The notes: generated from the sequence alone by a model not told the origin. Counted from the first letter of the stretch, positions 42,459 through 52,917 are shown. The stretch is DNA of 64,000 nucleotides from JAYWXI01 sp036016955 (GCF_036016955.1 NZ_JAYWXI010000008.1:1-64000), one strand, 5' to 3'. A program made the numbers and translations.

Positions 42459-45400
42459 TTATTTATTGAAAATATACCTTAATCCGATTTGGATTTGGAA
42501 CACATCGTTCAGCGTAGCCGATCTTTGGAACTGATCCCGCAAAAGAATCGTTTTGCCCGATTCGTCCAACTGGGTATTAAGTCTGTAAATCGGATTGCCG
42601 TTGGCATCTTTTCGGTTTTGATACAATAAAGGTGTCGTAGTTACCGCATTATAGCCCACACCCCATCGGTTATTAAATAAATTACCGACGTTCAAAATAT
42701 CCAAACGAATTCGGAACGTGTTAGGTTTAGCCGTTCTCGAAAACTTCGCCACAATATCCTGCTCAATGCTCAAATCAAAACGCTTCACCCATGGCGAGAA
42801 GATAGCGTTGCGCTCCGTGTACTGCCCACGACGTCCATTCAGATAAGCACTACCACTAATAAAACGCTCAAACGCCTCCGCCTGCTGCTGTGCCGTAAAA
42901 GTGGTTCCTCCCGACGTAAACGATTCAAAAACCAAATCGGACGCCTTTAAAGGAACAAACATCAAATCATTCCCCGGAAGACCATCTCCGTTCAGATCTC
43001 GGTTGTAAACATAAGTCGTATTCCAGCCGCTGTTCGCAATAAATCCTAACGTGAAAGTGGTTGCCCCACCAAAAAGACCATCGCCATAATTCAATCGGTA
43101 TGTTACGTTCGACATCACCCTGTGTCTCATGTCATTAGCAGAGAACGAAGGTTCCAAATAATTAATCCCTCGTACAGTACTGTACACGTTTCCGTTAACC
43201 GTACTTCCCATTTCCGCCAAATTAATCGCCTTGGAATAAGTGTACGCGACAATTCCTCCCCAGCTTTTGGTTACCGGTTTTTCCAATTTCCCCGTCAAAG
43301 AGTACTGGTAGCCTTTGTTATTATTCGTTAAAACAAAAGCATTGGATACCTGAGAGTTGATAAACCTCGGCGAAGGGTACAATGGACGGTTATCCACACC
43401 CGCCAGCGTACCGGTGGCCTGCTTCATGTTAACATCCATATAATTAAGCGCGTTGATGTTCTTGTTGTAAATCCCTTCCACTGTAGCCACAATGCCTCCA
43501 AACGGCAACTTTTGATCCACCGCGATATTGGTTCTCCAAACCTGAGGAAATTTGATGTTCGGATCCGTGTAATTGATCTGATACCCCGATCCCGACGACG
43601 CAGAAGTCGGTCTAAACCGTGAAGGATCTAACGTAAACGGAAAAGCCGTGGTATCCAATTGGGTCAATCTTCCGACATTCACCCCATTGTTCCCCAACTG
43701 ATTACTAATCAAAACATAAGGCAATCTGGACAAGAATACGCCTGTCCCCCCTCTGAATTGAGTCTTTTTATCATTGAAAACATCATAATTAAACCCAAAA
43801 CGAGGCGAAACATAAAGCCTTCCCTTCGGCATAGTCGCCGTATTAATTTTATAATCATTCCCCGAAGGATCTTTAAACCTCAAAGCTTCAACCACCGGAT
43901 TGGCATAGTCCGCTGCCGTATTTACGAAGCTCACGTAATCCAATCTGGCGCCTAACATCAACCTCAGGTTATCCATCGGCTGATAAGTATCTTGAAGGTA
44001 AGCACTCATCGTATGCACTTTCAGCTTCGACCAAGGAAGGCGGCCGTCCGGCAAAAGGGAATAGCCATAGTCATAACGGGCAAGAGAAACCGGGCTCACC
44101 GTCGCATTCGGATTGGCTTTGTAAGCTAATACTGCGGTTTTAAAATCTTCGATGCTGTTATAAACGTAAACGCCATTGGACGCTGGGAAAAACAAATTAT
44201 TCGAGTCAAAACGTTCGTACGCCAATCCTCCGGCCAAAGTATGTTTCCCCAACAAAACCGTCATATTATTAGCCAAATTAAGCGTCGAATAATTCAAACG
44301 GTTATTCGGCGTAAAAGGATCCATCCCCAAAGACGTATACGTCTGACCGTCTTTCAAAATGTCAATGGTCGGAAAAATCCCCGGCGTCTTATACGAACGG
44401 TCTTCGATCTGCTTGTTATACGTCGCGATGAACTGATTGGAAATCGTATTGGATAGAGTGGAATTAAGCTCCATAACATAAGACCGCGTATTGTCCTGAA
44501 TACCATACCCTGAGTTCTGCGGTGAAATGGCATTAAATAAATTCGTCCGATTTCCCCATCCCGCACTGCTCGAATTACTAACCATTACATCGGTCTGACT
44601 ATCATGACGAGCGTAACGGAAACTCAGTTTGTTACGATCGTTGATATTCCAATCCAAACGGCCCAAATACTTTCGGCTGTACGAATTATTGTTGTATCCG
44701 TCAATCGCCCCGATATTTACCCCAAACTGCTCCTGCATAAAGTTTCTAAGGTCCACCATATCGGAATAAAGCACCCTGCTGGGTACTCCTTGCGTCCCAG
44801 AACCTACCGTTGCGTAATTGAGCGCAGGAGAAGAACCTTCGGTGGATTCCACATTAACAAAGAAAAACAATTTGTTTTTAATGATGGGACCACCTACCCT
44901 CACCCCCATGGTTTCCGTTGAAAACTTTTGGTAAAATGGCTGATCGTAAGCTTTTTTTCCCGTAAGCGAACCACTATTCCAAAAATTGAAAACCGAGCCC
45001 GAAAACTGATTGGTACCACTCCGGGTTACCGCATTGATGGCTGCGCCCGCAAAACCAGATTGTTTAACGTCGTAAGGCGCCACATTCACCTGAATTTCTT
45101 CAATAGCATCAATGGAAATCGCCCCCGAACCCGTACGTCCTCCGGCCTGAGCCTGAGAACCCAATCCGAAACCGTTATTGAAAACCGCTCCGTCAATCGT
45201 AAAATTATTAAATCGGGCATCTTGCCCTCCGAACGACCTCCCGTTACCGTAAGGGTTATACTTGGTAACGTCATTCACTGTTCTGCCTACCGTGGGTGTA
45301 CGGTTAAGAGCCTCCACGCCGTACGTGGTTGACGCACCGGTGGCCTTGGCATTAATAATGGAAGAATTTTTCCCTACTGCCGTAATCTGAACCCCTTCGA

Positions 45401-45734
45401 TGGATTTCACCCGCTCGCCCATCACAAGGTCGATGTTAGCCGTATTTCCCAAAGTCGTATAAATATCCGACTGCTGGGTTTCGGACTTACCACTCGCCGT
45501 CACAATGATTTTATAAGGCCCACCAACCCTTACATTAGGGAGGGTATAAACCCCTTTGGCATTGGTTTTGGTGGTGTATCTCGTCCCCGAAGGTTCATGG
45601 ATGACCACCACCGAAGAAGACGAAACAGGATTGTCATTAGCATCCCTAACAACGCCTGAAATGGCCGAAGACGTTACCTGGGCAAACGTAAACATCCCGG
45701 TAAACATAAAGACAGCGACTAAGCTCTTTTTCAT
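42459..45734 (-). CDS. TonB-dependent receptor, Oar-like with carboxypeptidase-regulatory domain
   Basis: The 1091-residue outer membrane protein has a signal peptide (MKKSLVAVFMFTGMFTFAQ). An N-terminal carboxypeptidase regulatory-like beta sandwich follows (about 24-110, ISGVVRDANDNPVSSSSVVV). The plug domain shows GVEALNRTPTVGRTVNDVTKYNP and DGAVFNNGFGLGSQAQAGG, and a large barrel fills the rest, ending FQIQIGLRYIFNK, where the terminal aromatic marks the last strand. The length and the plug text fit the Oar family (TonB-dependent outer membrane adhesion protein of Myxococcus), common in Flavobacteriia, some of which import peptides or proteins. Its substrate is unknown. An imperfect -7 box (CAATTTTG) lies about 30 nt upstream. 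Confidence 0.92.
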   Translation of the reverse strand: MKKSLVAVFMFTGMFTFAQVTSSAISGVVRDANDNPVSSSSVVVIHEPSGTRYTTKTNAKGVYTLPNVRVGGPYKIIVTASGKSETQQSDIYTTLGNTANIDLVMGERVKSIEGVQITAVGKNSSIINAKATGASTTYGVEALNRTPTVGRTVNDVTKYNPYGNGRSFGGQDARFNNFTIDGAVFNNGFGLGSQAQAGGRTGSGAISIDAIEEIQVNVAPYDVKQSGFAGAAINAVTRSGTNQFSGSVFNFWNSGSLTGKKAYDQPFYQKFSTETMGVRVGGPIIKNKLFFFVNVESTEGSSPALNYATVGSGTQGVPSRVLYSDMVDLRNFMQEQFGVNIGAIDGYNNNSYSRKYLGRLDWNINDRNKLSFRYARHDSQTDVMVSNSSSAGWGNRTNLFNAISPQNSGYGIQDNTRSYVMELNSTLSNTISNQFIATYNKQIEDRSYKTPGIFPTIDILKDGQTYTSLGMDPFTPNNRLNYSTLNLANNMTVLLGKHTLAGGLAYERFDSNNLFFPASNGVYVYNSIEDFKTAVLAYKANPNATVSPVSLARYDYGYSLLPDGRLPWSKLKVHTMSAYLQDTYQPMDNLRLMLGARLDYVSFVNTAADYANPVVEALRFKDPSGNDYKINTATMPKGRLYVSPRFGFNYDVFNDKKTQFRGGTGVFLSRLPYVLISNQLGNNGVNVGRLTQLDTTAFPFTLDPSRFRPTSASSGSGYQINYTDPNIKFPQVWRTNIAVDQKLPFGGIVATVEGIYNKNINALNYMDVNMKQATGTLAGVDNRPLYPSPRFINSQVSNAFVLTNNNKGYQYSLTGKLEKPVTKSWGGIVAYTYSKAINLAEMGSTVNGNVYSTVRGINYLEPSFSANDMRHRVMSNVTYRLNYGDGLFGGATTFTLGFIANSGWNTTYVYNRDLNGDGLPGNDLMFVPLKASDLVFESFTSGGTTFTAQQQAEAFERFISGSAYLNGRRGQYTERNAIFSPWVKRFDLSIEQDIVAKFSRTAKPNTFRIRLDILNVGNLFNNRWGVGYNAVTTTPLLYQNRKDANGNPIYRLNTQLDESGKTILLRDQFQRSATLNDVFQIQIGLRYIFNK

Positions 45735-45908
45735 TTTAAAGATCGTTTAAAAAATTTTCGCAAAATTGGACTAATTGTTTTGAGGTAATGTTAACGTAAT
45801 ATTAAATATTTGTTAACAAAGCGGTTTTTATTCGTTGGTCGTCCCAACAGCCAATCCAATTCTCAAAATACTAAAAAACAACACATTAAAACCATCCCCA
45901 AAGCAAAA

Positions 45909-45937
45909 AAAAGGATTTCAAAAACCGAAATCCTTTT
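45909..45937 (-). terminator. Terminator of hemL
   Basis: AAAAGGATTTC and GAAATCCTTTT form an 11-bp stem about 75 nt beyond the hemL stop. The rest of the 276-nt gap between hemL and the receptor gene shows only AT-rich promoter-like DNA. Confidence 0.75.
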
Positions 45938-46010
45938 CTATGATCCTGAACCAAAATAAGCCTGTATCCGGGGCTCCTTCCGTTCTCTTTTATTCAAACT
46001 CTTCTCTTTA

Positions 46011-47294
46011 TCAAGAGTATTCAAACCGGCGAACCGCCTCCAAAGTTTGATCAATCTCCCGTTCCGTAATGGCTGCCGAAATAAACCAAGTTTCGTAACC
46101 GCTCGGCGGAAGATAAATTCCCTGCGCAAGCAACTGATGAAAGAAGTTGTTAAAAAGCGCATGATTAGCCGATGCCGCCTCATCAAACGAAGCCACCGAA
46201 GAAACATCAAAAAATACACTCATCATCGAACCTTTACGGTTAATACGATGACGGATGCCTTTTTCGTTAAGAATTTTCCCGATTTCAAAATCAAGGGTTT
46301 CGGCCGTTTTATTGATTTTTTCAAAAAAATGAGGGGTACTGAGTATCTGTTGCAACGTGGTAAGCCCCGCACGCATCGCCAAAGGATTCCCACTAAGCGT
46401 CCCTGCCTGATAAACCGCCCCTTTGGGAGCTAAGGCCTCCATAATGGCTTTCGGTCCAGCGAAAGCACCCACCGGCATCCCGCCTCCTATAACCTTACCG
46501 TAAGTCACCAAGTCCGCTCGCACGCCAAAAACTTCCTGAGCTCCCCCAAAAGCCAAACGGAATCCCGTCATCACCTCATCAAAAATCAACAGAGCGCCAT
46601 ACTCATCGCAAAGCGACCGCAAATGCTGAAGAAAATTATTCTCCGGTAAAACACACCCCATGTTTCCAGCTACAGGTTCGATGATAACCGCCGCAATCGC
46701 ATCGCCATGGTGACGGAAAATATCTCGAATTTGTTCCGCATCATTGTAACGCGCCAAAAGCGTATCCTTCGCCGTACCAGCCGTTACTCCGGGCGAGTTG
46801 GGATTACCAAAGGTCGCCGCGCCACTGCCTGCCTTAATCAAAAACGCATCCGAATGCCCGTGGTAACACCCTTCAAACTTTACAATCTTGTCCCGTCCCG
46901 TGTATCCTCGAGCCAAACGCACCGCACTCATGCAGGCCTCCGTCCCCGAAGACACCATACGAATCTGGTCGATATTCGGTACATTCTCGACAATCAAACG
47001 AGCAATCTCTGTTTCCAATTCGGTAGGCGTCCCAAAAGAAAAGCCTTTTTCGGCCTGCTGCTGAACCGCACGCAAAACCTCCTCATGCGTATGCCCCAAA
47101 ATAGCCGGTCCCCAAGAATTAATATAATCCACATAGGTACGCCCGTCCGCATCCGTAAGGTAAGCCCCTTTGGCCGACTGCATGAACACCGGTACACCTC
47201 CCACCGACTTGAATGCCCGTACCGGAGAATTAACCCCGCCCGGAATATAATTTTGCGCTTCATCAAAAAGCGCGGAACTCCTCTGATATAACAT
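46011..47294 (-). CDS. hemL: Glutamate-1-semialdehyde 2,1-aminomutase
   Basis: The 427-residue PLP enzyme turns glutamate-1-semialdehyde into 5-aminolevulinate in the C5 pathway of heme synthesis. The text is typical from the start (SSALFDEAQNYIPGGVNSPVRAF). It has VSSGTEACMSAVRLARG (phosphate binding), IFDEVMTGFR (Asp that contacts the ring) and VTYGKVIGGGMPVGAF, whose lysine (about residue 267) binds PLP. The length fits. It stands alone with its own terminator; other hem genes are not in the window. Confidence 0.97.
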   Translation of the reverse strand: MLYQRSSALFDEAQNYIPGGVNSPVRAFKSVGGVPVFMQSAKGAYLTDADGRTYVDYINSWGPAILGHTHEEVLRAVQQQAEKGFSFGTPTELETEIARLIVENVPNIDQIRMVSSGTEACMSAVRLARGYTGRDKIVKFEGCYHGHSDAFLIKAGSGAATFGNPNSPGVTAGTAKDTLLARYNDAEQIRDIFRHHGDAIAAVIIEPVAGNMGCVLPENNFLQHLRSLCDEYGALLIFDEVMTGFRLAFGGAQEVFGVRADLVTYGKVIGGGMPVGAFAGPKAIMEALAPKGAVYQAGTLSGNPLAMRAGLTTLQQILSTPHFFEKINKTAETLDFEIGKILNEKGIRHRINRKGSMMSVFFDVSSVASFDEAASANHALFNNFFHQLLAQGIYLPPSGYETWFISAAITEREIDQTLEAVRRFEYS

Positions 47295-47375
47295 TTTATC
47301 TTTAAATTATTTTTTTAACTAATACGAAAAAGCCGCCATACGACCAACCCGACAAAATTACAAAATCTTTCCCGC

Positions 47376-48428
47376 TTATCCGCCCCGAGGCTTTCTTTCC
47401 TGCAGGTAAATCGTCTGACCTACGGTCGGTTCTTCACCGAAAGCCATTCTGTTTTTCGAATACAAACTGGCCAATTTCACCCCAAATTTTTGAGAAATCC
47501 CGTACATCGTATCGCCCCTTTGGGTCTTATAAGTCGCCACATTTCCGCTCGAGGCTTTCCCCTCCAAAAAAACGATGGCATTTTTGGCCAACTTCGTTTC
47601 CTCCAGCTCGTTCCACTTCATCAAACGATTTTCTTTAATATCGAACATCCGAGCCACCAAAGCCACATCCGAATCGTACGGTACCACAACGTATTTTCGC
47701 CCACCGTTCGGATGATTCTTAACCAAAATGGTTTTAGGCAGAACCGCCTTATCACTCAATGCCGAAAATCGCTCCACCGGTTTTTGAGGTGCAACCGAAG
47801 CAGAAGCCACCCGAACCGCAACAGGCTCTTTTTTAGACGGCGACATTCCGCTTTTAGCCATAAATTCCTTATCGTTTTTCAGATCAGGATAAAGGTTCAG
47901 CACCGTCGCCCAAACATCCTTGGCCGAAACCGAATCAAACTCGTATAAACGATGCTTTTCAATCTTTCCAATCAAAATATAAGCGTATTTCGGATTGGTG
48001 GCATATCCCGCTTTTTTCAAACCGTGTGCCCATGCCTTATAATCTTTCGGATCCAAATTAAAGAGCCCTTGATAATACTTTCGATACCTCAAAAATTTGG
48101 AATGGTCTTCATAGGATTCTTTAGGGTCGGTATACACCCGAAAACACTCGTTGGGAGCGTCATCGGTATGCTTCATCGTCGGCCCCGTCCAACCCTCCTT
48201 GCATTTGATTCCGAAATGATTGTTCCCTTCACGAGCCAAACGACTCTGCCCGCCTCCTGTTTCCAAAAGCCCCTGAGCCAAAGTAATCGAGGCCGGAATC
48301 TGGTATTTTTCCATCTCCTCCACCGCATAGAGGGCAAACCGCTGAATGTACTGCTCCTCCGTATTCCACGTTTGGGCAAACGTCTTGGCTCCCCACAAAA
48401 AGACCGTTACCAAGAATATTTTTTTCAT
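47376..48428 (-). CDS. Secreted glucosaminidase with LysM domain
   Basis: The 350-residue protein has a signal peptide (MKKIFLVTVFLWGAKTFAQ). The GH73-type glucosaminidase domain (about 25-165) shows YQIPASITLAQGLLETGGGQSRLAREGNNHFGIKC, with the catalytic Glu in LETGGG, and GLKKAGYATNPKYAYILI. A variable linker follows, then a degenerate LysM-like stretch near residue 240-285 and a clear C-terminal LysM (about 295-345, YKTQRGDTMYGISQKFGVKLASLYSKN) for peptidoglycan binding. It should cut peptidoglycan between N-acetylglucosamine and N-acetylmuramic acid in wall turnover or cell separation. The start is the ATG at 48428. Confidence 0.93.
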   Translation of the reverse strand: MKKIFLVTVFLWGAKTFAQTWNTEEQYIQRFALYAVEEMEKYQIPASITLAQGLLETGGGQSRLAREGNNHFGIKCKEGWTGPTMKHTDDAPNECFRVYTDPKESYEDHSKFLRYRKYYQGLFNLDPKDYKAWAHGLKKAGYATNPKYAYILIGKIEKHRLYEFDSVSAKDVWATVLNLYPDLKNDKEFMAKSGMSPSKKEPVAVRVASASVAPQKPVERFSALSDKAVLPKTILVKNHPNGGRKYVVVPYDSDVALVARMFDIKENRLMKWNELEETKLAKNAIVFLEGKASSGNVATYKTQRGDTMYGISQKFGVKLASLYSKNRMAFGEEPTVGQTIYLQERKPRGG

Positions 48429-48479
48429 TTTTATTATTTTAGATTTTTTGATTCTCAGGGCGTATTGATCTCAAAAGCC

Positions 48480-49406
48480 CTAAGACTCCACCAAGGCAAT
48501 CGTAGGACGTCCCCGCTTTTGCAAAAAAGCATTAGCCCCCGCAATCCCCTGCAAACCTCCGGTATGAAACGCCAAAATTTTGCTTCCCTTGGGGAAATAC
48601 CCCTTCTCTATAAGCTTAAAAAGAGCCAGCATCATCTTCCCCGTATAAACCGCCTCCAGCTGAATACCGAAGTCCATCCCAAATTCATTGATAAAACGAA
48701 CCACCGCATCCGAAAGCTTTCCGTAACCGCCAAAACTCGCCTCAAACAAAGCCACCTCCTTCCCTCCAGACAAAGCCCTTATCTTCCCCTGCAAAGAGTC
48801 ATCCTTAACGACAGGAAACCCAATAACCCGCTGATGCTCTTGAGCAAACTTTGCCAAGCCCGCTACCGTACCGCCCGTACCCACCGCCGTGCAAAGATAA
48901 TCAAATCTTTGCGTATCGGGAGAAAGCATCCGTTCGATCCCCTCCACCGCTTCAGCATTAGTACCTCCCTCGGGAAGGATAAGAGCTTCAGGATAATCCG
49001 AAGCCAACTGCACCATCAAACCTTCTTTGTCCCGGTATTCTTCCCGACGAACAAAACGAAATTCCATCCCGTTACCCGCCGCATAACCCAACGTGGGATT
49101 TTCACGCCATCGGTATTCCAATTCATGCCCCCGTATAATCCCCAGCGAAGAAAAACCACCCTCCCTGGCTAACGCCGACACCGCCGCTATATGATTAGAA
49201 TAAGCCCCGCCAAACGTAATCAACATAGGCCGCTCCGGCCGACGCTCCAAATAATGATTGACGTTATAAAACAACTTCCAATATTTATTCCCCGATATTT
49301 CAGGATGAACCTTATCCGCCCGCTTGACAAACAACCGAACGCCCAAACGCGAAGGAATCTCAACCAAAGGGCAGTCCACCGCAGGCAATGCCAACTCCGA
49401 AATCAT
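48480..49406 (-). CDS. PLP-dependent ACC deaminase / D-cysteine desulfhydrase family protein
   Basis: The protein has 308 residues from the ATG at 49406. It is a fold type II PLP enzyme: SGNKYWKL holds the PLP lysine (about residue 41), FGGAYSNHIAAVSAL the substrate loop, LPEGGTNAEAVEG the glycine-rich turn and CTAVGTGGTVAGLA the phosphate cup. Family members deaminate 1-aminocyclopropane-1-carboxylate or split D-cysteine to pyruvate, sulfide and ammonia. Distinguishing residues cannot be judged safely by eye, so the substrate is left open; D-cysteine desulfhydrase is the more frequent activity outside soil bacteria. Confidence 0.87.
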   Translation of the reverse strand: MISELALPAVDCPLVEIPSRLGVRLFVKRADKVHPEISGNKYWKLFYNVNHYLERRPERPMLITFGGAYSNHIAAVSALAREGGFSSLGIIRGHELEYRWRENPTLGYAAGNGMEFRFVRREEYRDKEGLMVQLASDYPEALILPEGGTNAEAVEGIERMLSPDTQRFDYLCTAVGTGGTVAGLAKFAQEHQRVIGFPVVKDDSLQGKIRALSGGKEVALFEASFGGYGKLSDAVVRFINEFGMDFGIQLEAVYTGKMMLALFKLIEKGYFPKGSKILAFHTGGLQGIAGANAFLQKRGRPTIALVES

Positions 49407-49526
49407 CAAATCTTCTTTTTTCTATCCAACGATAAAATTAATCATTCCGCACGGTTCAGGCAAATCGTCATCAATTCAAAAAAAACAAAAAACACCCGAC
49501 CCTGCCCTGCCCCCATCGAAATTTCG

Positions 49527-49534
49527 TATTTTCG
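49527..49534 (+). promoter_or_regulatory. Promoter -7 box of the ABC-F gene
   Basis: TATTTTCG is close to TAnnTTTG, with one mismatch, and lies about 37 nt before the start codon. Confidence 0.45.
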
Positions 49535-49571
49535 CCCTCAGAAATCCTACTTGCAGACAAATTCCTAAGCA

Positions 49572-51452
49572 ATGAATTACGTATCAGCCGAAAATTTAAG
49601 CAAATCCTACGGCATCAAACCCTTATTCGATTCCATTTCTTTTCACATCAACGAAGGAGACAAAATCGCCATCGTCGCCAAAAACGGCACGGGAAAATCC
49701 ACCCTGCTGAAAATCATTTTGGGAAAAGAAATTGCCGACAGCGGCACGGTAACCCTCAACAAAGACATTCAAGTAGTTCTCTTCGATCAGGAAATTCAAT
49801 TCGACCCCGAACTTTCCGTGGAAGACTTCATGATGACCCTGGACTCCCCTCCCATCAAAGCCCTGAAACAATACCACGCCTCGCTGCTCTCGCAAGACCC
49901 CGAAGCCATGGAAAAAGCCATTGCCGAAATGGAAAACCAAAAAGCCTGGGATTTGGAAAATGAAATGAAACAATTTCTATCCCAACTGAAAATCAACAAC
50001 CTCCATGCCCGGATGGGCACCCTCTCCGGTGGCCAAATTAAGCGCGTCGCTTTAGCCAAACTACTCACCGAAACCCGAGCCCAACACACCCACACCCTAT
50101 TAATCATGGACGAACCCACCAACCACCTGGACGTGGAAATGGTGGAATGGTTGGAAAACTACCTCAGTAAAGCTAAAATCACCCTGCTTTTAGTCACACA
50201 CGACCGCTACTTCTTAGATGCCGTATGCGACAGCATTTGGGAAATGGAAGACCAAAAACTCTACATCCACCAAGGCAGCTACGCCACTTACTTGGAAAAC
50301 AAAATGATTCGTGAAGAGAATCTCAACGCCACCATCGACAAAGCCAACAACCTCTACCGAAAAGAGTTGGAGTGGATGCGTCGCCAACCCAAAGCCCGAA
50401 CCACCAAATCCAAATCCCGCATCAGCGCATTTTACGAAACGGAAAAAGTAGCCAAAACCAATACCAAAAAACAATCCCTCGATTTAGAATTCGAAATGAA
50501 ACGGTTGGGCAAAAAAATCCTGGAACTGAAAAACATCAACAAACGGTACGGCGACCTCGTCCTGCTGCATGATTTTTCCTATTCGTTCCAACGAGGCGAA
50601 AAAGTGGGCATCATCGGAAAAAACGGTGCCGGAAAATCCACCCTGCTCAACATCATCCAAGGGCTCGAACCCAAAGATTCAGGCGAAATCGAAACCGGAG
50701 AAACCATCACTTTCGGCTATTTTTCCCAAAAAGGGCTCTCCTTCAACGAAGAAGAGCGCGTGATCGACTCCATTCGGGAAATCTCCGAAAATTTCCCCAT
50801 GGCCAATGGCAAAACCCTCTCGGCTTCCCAGTTTTTGAGGCTATTTCTCTTTGACGACCAAACCCAATACGCCCCGATTTCCAAACTCTCGGGTGGCGAA
50901 AAAAGAAGACTGCATCTAATGCACGTCCTCTATAAAAACCCTAATTTCCTCATCTTCGACGAACCGACCAACGATTTGGACCTGCCTACATTGACGGTTT
51001 TGGAAAATTTCCTCCAAAACTTCCAAGGGTGTCTAATTATCGTCTCCCACGACCGCTACTTTATGGATCGGATTGTTGATCACGTGCTGGCCTTTGAAGG
51101 AGAAGGAAAAATAAAAGACTTCACCGGAAATTTTTCCGAATACCGCGAACAAAAAAAATCGGAAGAACGCCCTGCCAAACCCGAAACACCGGCAACACCC
51201 CCACCAAAAGAAGAAGCCGCTGGCACCCCAAACAAACCACGCAAGCTCAGCTTCAAAGAGCAAAGGGAACTGGAGCAAATCGAAAAACAAATGCCCGAAC
51301 TGGAAGCCCAACGCCACACCGTCATGGAGCAACTAAACAACGAAACCGATTACGAAAAAATAACCGCCCTATCCCAAACCATAGAACAACTAACCCAACA
51401 ACTGGAAGAAGCCGAAATGCGCTGGTTGGAACTTCAGGAACGGATCGGATAA
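49572..51452 (+). CDS. ABC-F family ATPase (Uup-like)
   Basis: The 626-residue soluble protein has two ABC domains and no membrane segment. The first has Walker A KNGTGKST (37-44), signature LSGGQIKRVALAKLL and Walker B LLIMDEPTNHLDVEMVEWLE. The second has Walker A KNGAGKST (about 352-359), signature LSGGEKRRLHLMHVL and LIFDEPTNDLDLPTL. The interdomain linker (about 235-300) is charged and has the usual ABC-F arm. A Pro/Glu-rich stretch and C-terminal coiled coil (about 555-626) match Uup. Such proteins act on ribosomes or on DNA branch structures. It forms an operon with the amino acid permease 12 nt downstream. Confidence 0.95.
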   Translation: MNYVSAENLSKSYGIKPLFDSISFHINEGDKIAIVAKNGTGKSTLLKIILGKEIADSGTVTLNKDIQVVLFDQEIQFDPELSVEDFMMTLDSPPIKALKQYHASLLSQDPEAMEKAIAEMENQKAWDLENEMKQFLSQLKINNLHARMGTLSGGQIKRVALAKLLTETRAQHTHTLLIMDEPTNHLDVEMVEWLENYLSKAKITLLLVTHDRYFLDAVCDSIWEMEDQKLYIHQGSYATYLENKMIREENLNATIDKANNLYRKELEWMRRQPKARTTKSKSRISAFYETEKVAKTNTKKQSLDLEFEMKRLGKKILELKNINKRYGDLVLLHDFSYSFQRGEKVGIIGKNGAGKSTLLNIIQGLEPKDSGEIETGETITFGYFSQKGLSFNEEERVIDSIREISENFPMANGKTLSASQFLRLFLFDDQTQYAPISKLSGGEKRRLHLMHVLYKNPNFLIFDEPTNDLDLPTLTVLENFLQNFQGCLIIVSHDRYFMDRIVDHVLAFEGEGKIKDFTGNFSEYREQKKSEERPAKPETPATPPPKEEAAGTPNKPRKLSFKEQRELEQIEKQMPELEAQRHTVMEQLNNETDYEKITALSQTIEQLTQQLEEAEMRWLELQERIG

Positions 51453-51464
51453 AACCCTAATACA

Positions 51465-52850
51465 ATGGAGAAAACAAACACCCTAAATGCCAAATACGGC
51501 CTTTTCACCGCTATATCCATGGTCGTTGGCCAAGTCATCGGCTCCGGAATCTTTTTTAAAGTGGATGATGTTTTGACCGCAACCCAAGGCAACATCTTTG
51601 CCGGATTACTCGGTTGGATTCTCGTGGGGCTCAGCGTCATTTTGGCTGCTTTTTCCATGGCTTACTATGCGGCATTGCTGCCCAATGATGGCGGCATTCT
51701 CAATTACGTTAAATTCCGATTTGGCCCGAAAAGCGCCGCCATGGTCGGATGGATCTACATGAGCCTCTTTTACCCTTTGCTTACTGCCGTACTTTTTACG
51801 GTATCGGGCATCTACCTTTGCCAGCTGATAGCCGAATTCATCAACTTCCAACCCACTTTTGCCCACTACTCCGCCATTGGATTCCTGAATCTTCTTTTTT
51901 TCGCGGTCTTCAATATTTTCCAACCGAAAAGCAGCGGTTTGTTCCAACAAATCACCACCGTTCTGAAACTCATCCCCTTGATTTTGATTTCAGCCATGGG
52001 GTTGATTTGGCTCCTCCAAGACCAACCCTCCGAAGCCGCCACCTACACACGACACTGGGCTTCCGCCTCGGAAAAAGGCAACCTTTGGCTTTTGGTCGCC
52101 GCCAGCTTCATCCCCATTTCCTTCGCTTTCGACGGATGGTACGTCGCCACCCAACTCTCGGGAGAAATAAAAAACGCCAAAAAAAATCTGCCGAAAGCCA
52201 TGGTCATCGGAACCTTCGTCGTAGCACTGGTTTACCTTCTCTATTATACGGGTATCGTATACGGAATGAAAACCGACGAACTGCTAAAACTAAAAGACGG
52301 CTACATCGCCGAATTTTCGCGAAACCTGCTGGGAAAAACCGGCGCCATTCTCATCCAATTGTTCATCATCATCTCGGTACTGGGAACCTCCAACGGGCTG
52401 CTTTTGGCCAGCACGCGCGTGCCTTACCAATTCCACAATTTGGAAGCCAGCAAAAAATTTCTCAACCTCGGAAAACTCTCTGAACGCAACGTCCCCGTCA
52501 ATAGCGCTCTGCTTGCCATCGCCGGCATTACCTTTTACCTTATCGTCTTTTACCTGACCAATACCCTAACCGTGTTTACCTCGGTCAATTTCGACCTCTC
52601 TGCCGTCCCAATCGCTTTCATGTACATGGTAAACGGCGCCTTGTTTTTAGGTCTATTCCGACTTATCCGAAAGCAAACCTTCCAAGGCCGTAAAGCCCCG
52701 AAATACCTTATGGTCACAGGAGCCCTGCTCGGCGTCGTTTTGGTATTGACCGGCACCGCAACCGCCCCGAACGGTTGGATTTACATCGCCATTTCCGCCG
52801 CTTTCGTGCTCTTAGGACTGTTGGTTATACGAAAACCTAACACCCCTTAA
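51465..52850 (+). CDS. APC family amino acid permease
   Basis: The 461-residue membrane protein has about twelve helices. The first helix shows GQVIGSGIFFKV, the GSGIF substrate-binding break of the APC superfamily, and helix 6 shows FIPISFAFDGWYVATQLSGEIKNAKKNLPKAMVIG, a family signature. It is closest to the LAT/SLC7-like or serine/threonine exchanger type among APC members, but the substrate cannot be told. It begins 12 nt after the ABC-F gene and ends at a strong terminator. Confidence 0.92.
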   Translation: MEKTNTLNAKYGLFTAISMVVGQVIGSGIFFKVDDVLTATQGNIFAGLLGWILVGLSVILAAFSMAYYAALLPNDGGILNYVKFRFGPKSAAMVGWIYMSLFYPLLTAVLFTVSGIYLCQLIAEFINFQPTFAHYSAIGFLNLLFFAVFNIFQPKSSGLFQQITTVLKLIPLILISAMGLIWLLQDQPSEAATYTRHWASASEKGNLWLLVAASFIPISFAFDGWYVATQLSGEIKNAKKNLPKAMVIGTFVVALVYLLYYTGIVYGMKTDELLKLKDGYIAEFSRNLLGKTGAILIQLFIIISVLGTSNGLLLASTRVPYQFHNLEASKKFLNLGKLSERNVPVNSALLAIAGITFYLIVFYLTNTLTVFTSVNFDLSAVPIAFMYMVNGALFLGLFRLIRKQTFQGRKAPKYLMVTGALLGVVLVLTGTATAPNGWIYIAISAAFVLLGLLVIRKPNTP

Positions 52851-52865
52851 AAAAAACCATAAAAA

Positions 52866-52906
52866 AACGTCGGACAACATTAACTCATGCGGTCCGACGT
52901 TTTTAT
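52866..52906. terminator. Terminator between permease and proline dehydrogenase
   Basis: AAACGTCGGAC pairs with GTCCGACGTTT around a 14-nt loop, with A and T runs on both sides. It can serve both convergent genes. Confidence 0.82.
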
Positions 52907-52917
52907 TATCTCATCTA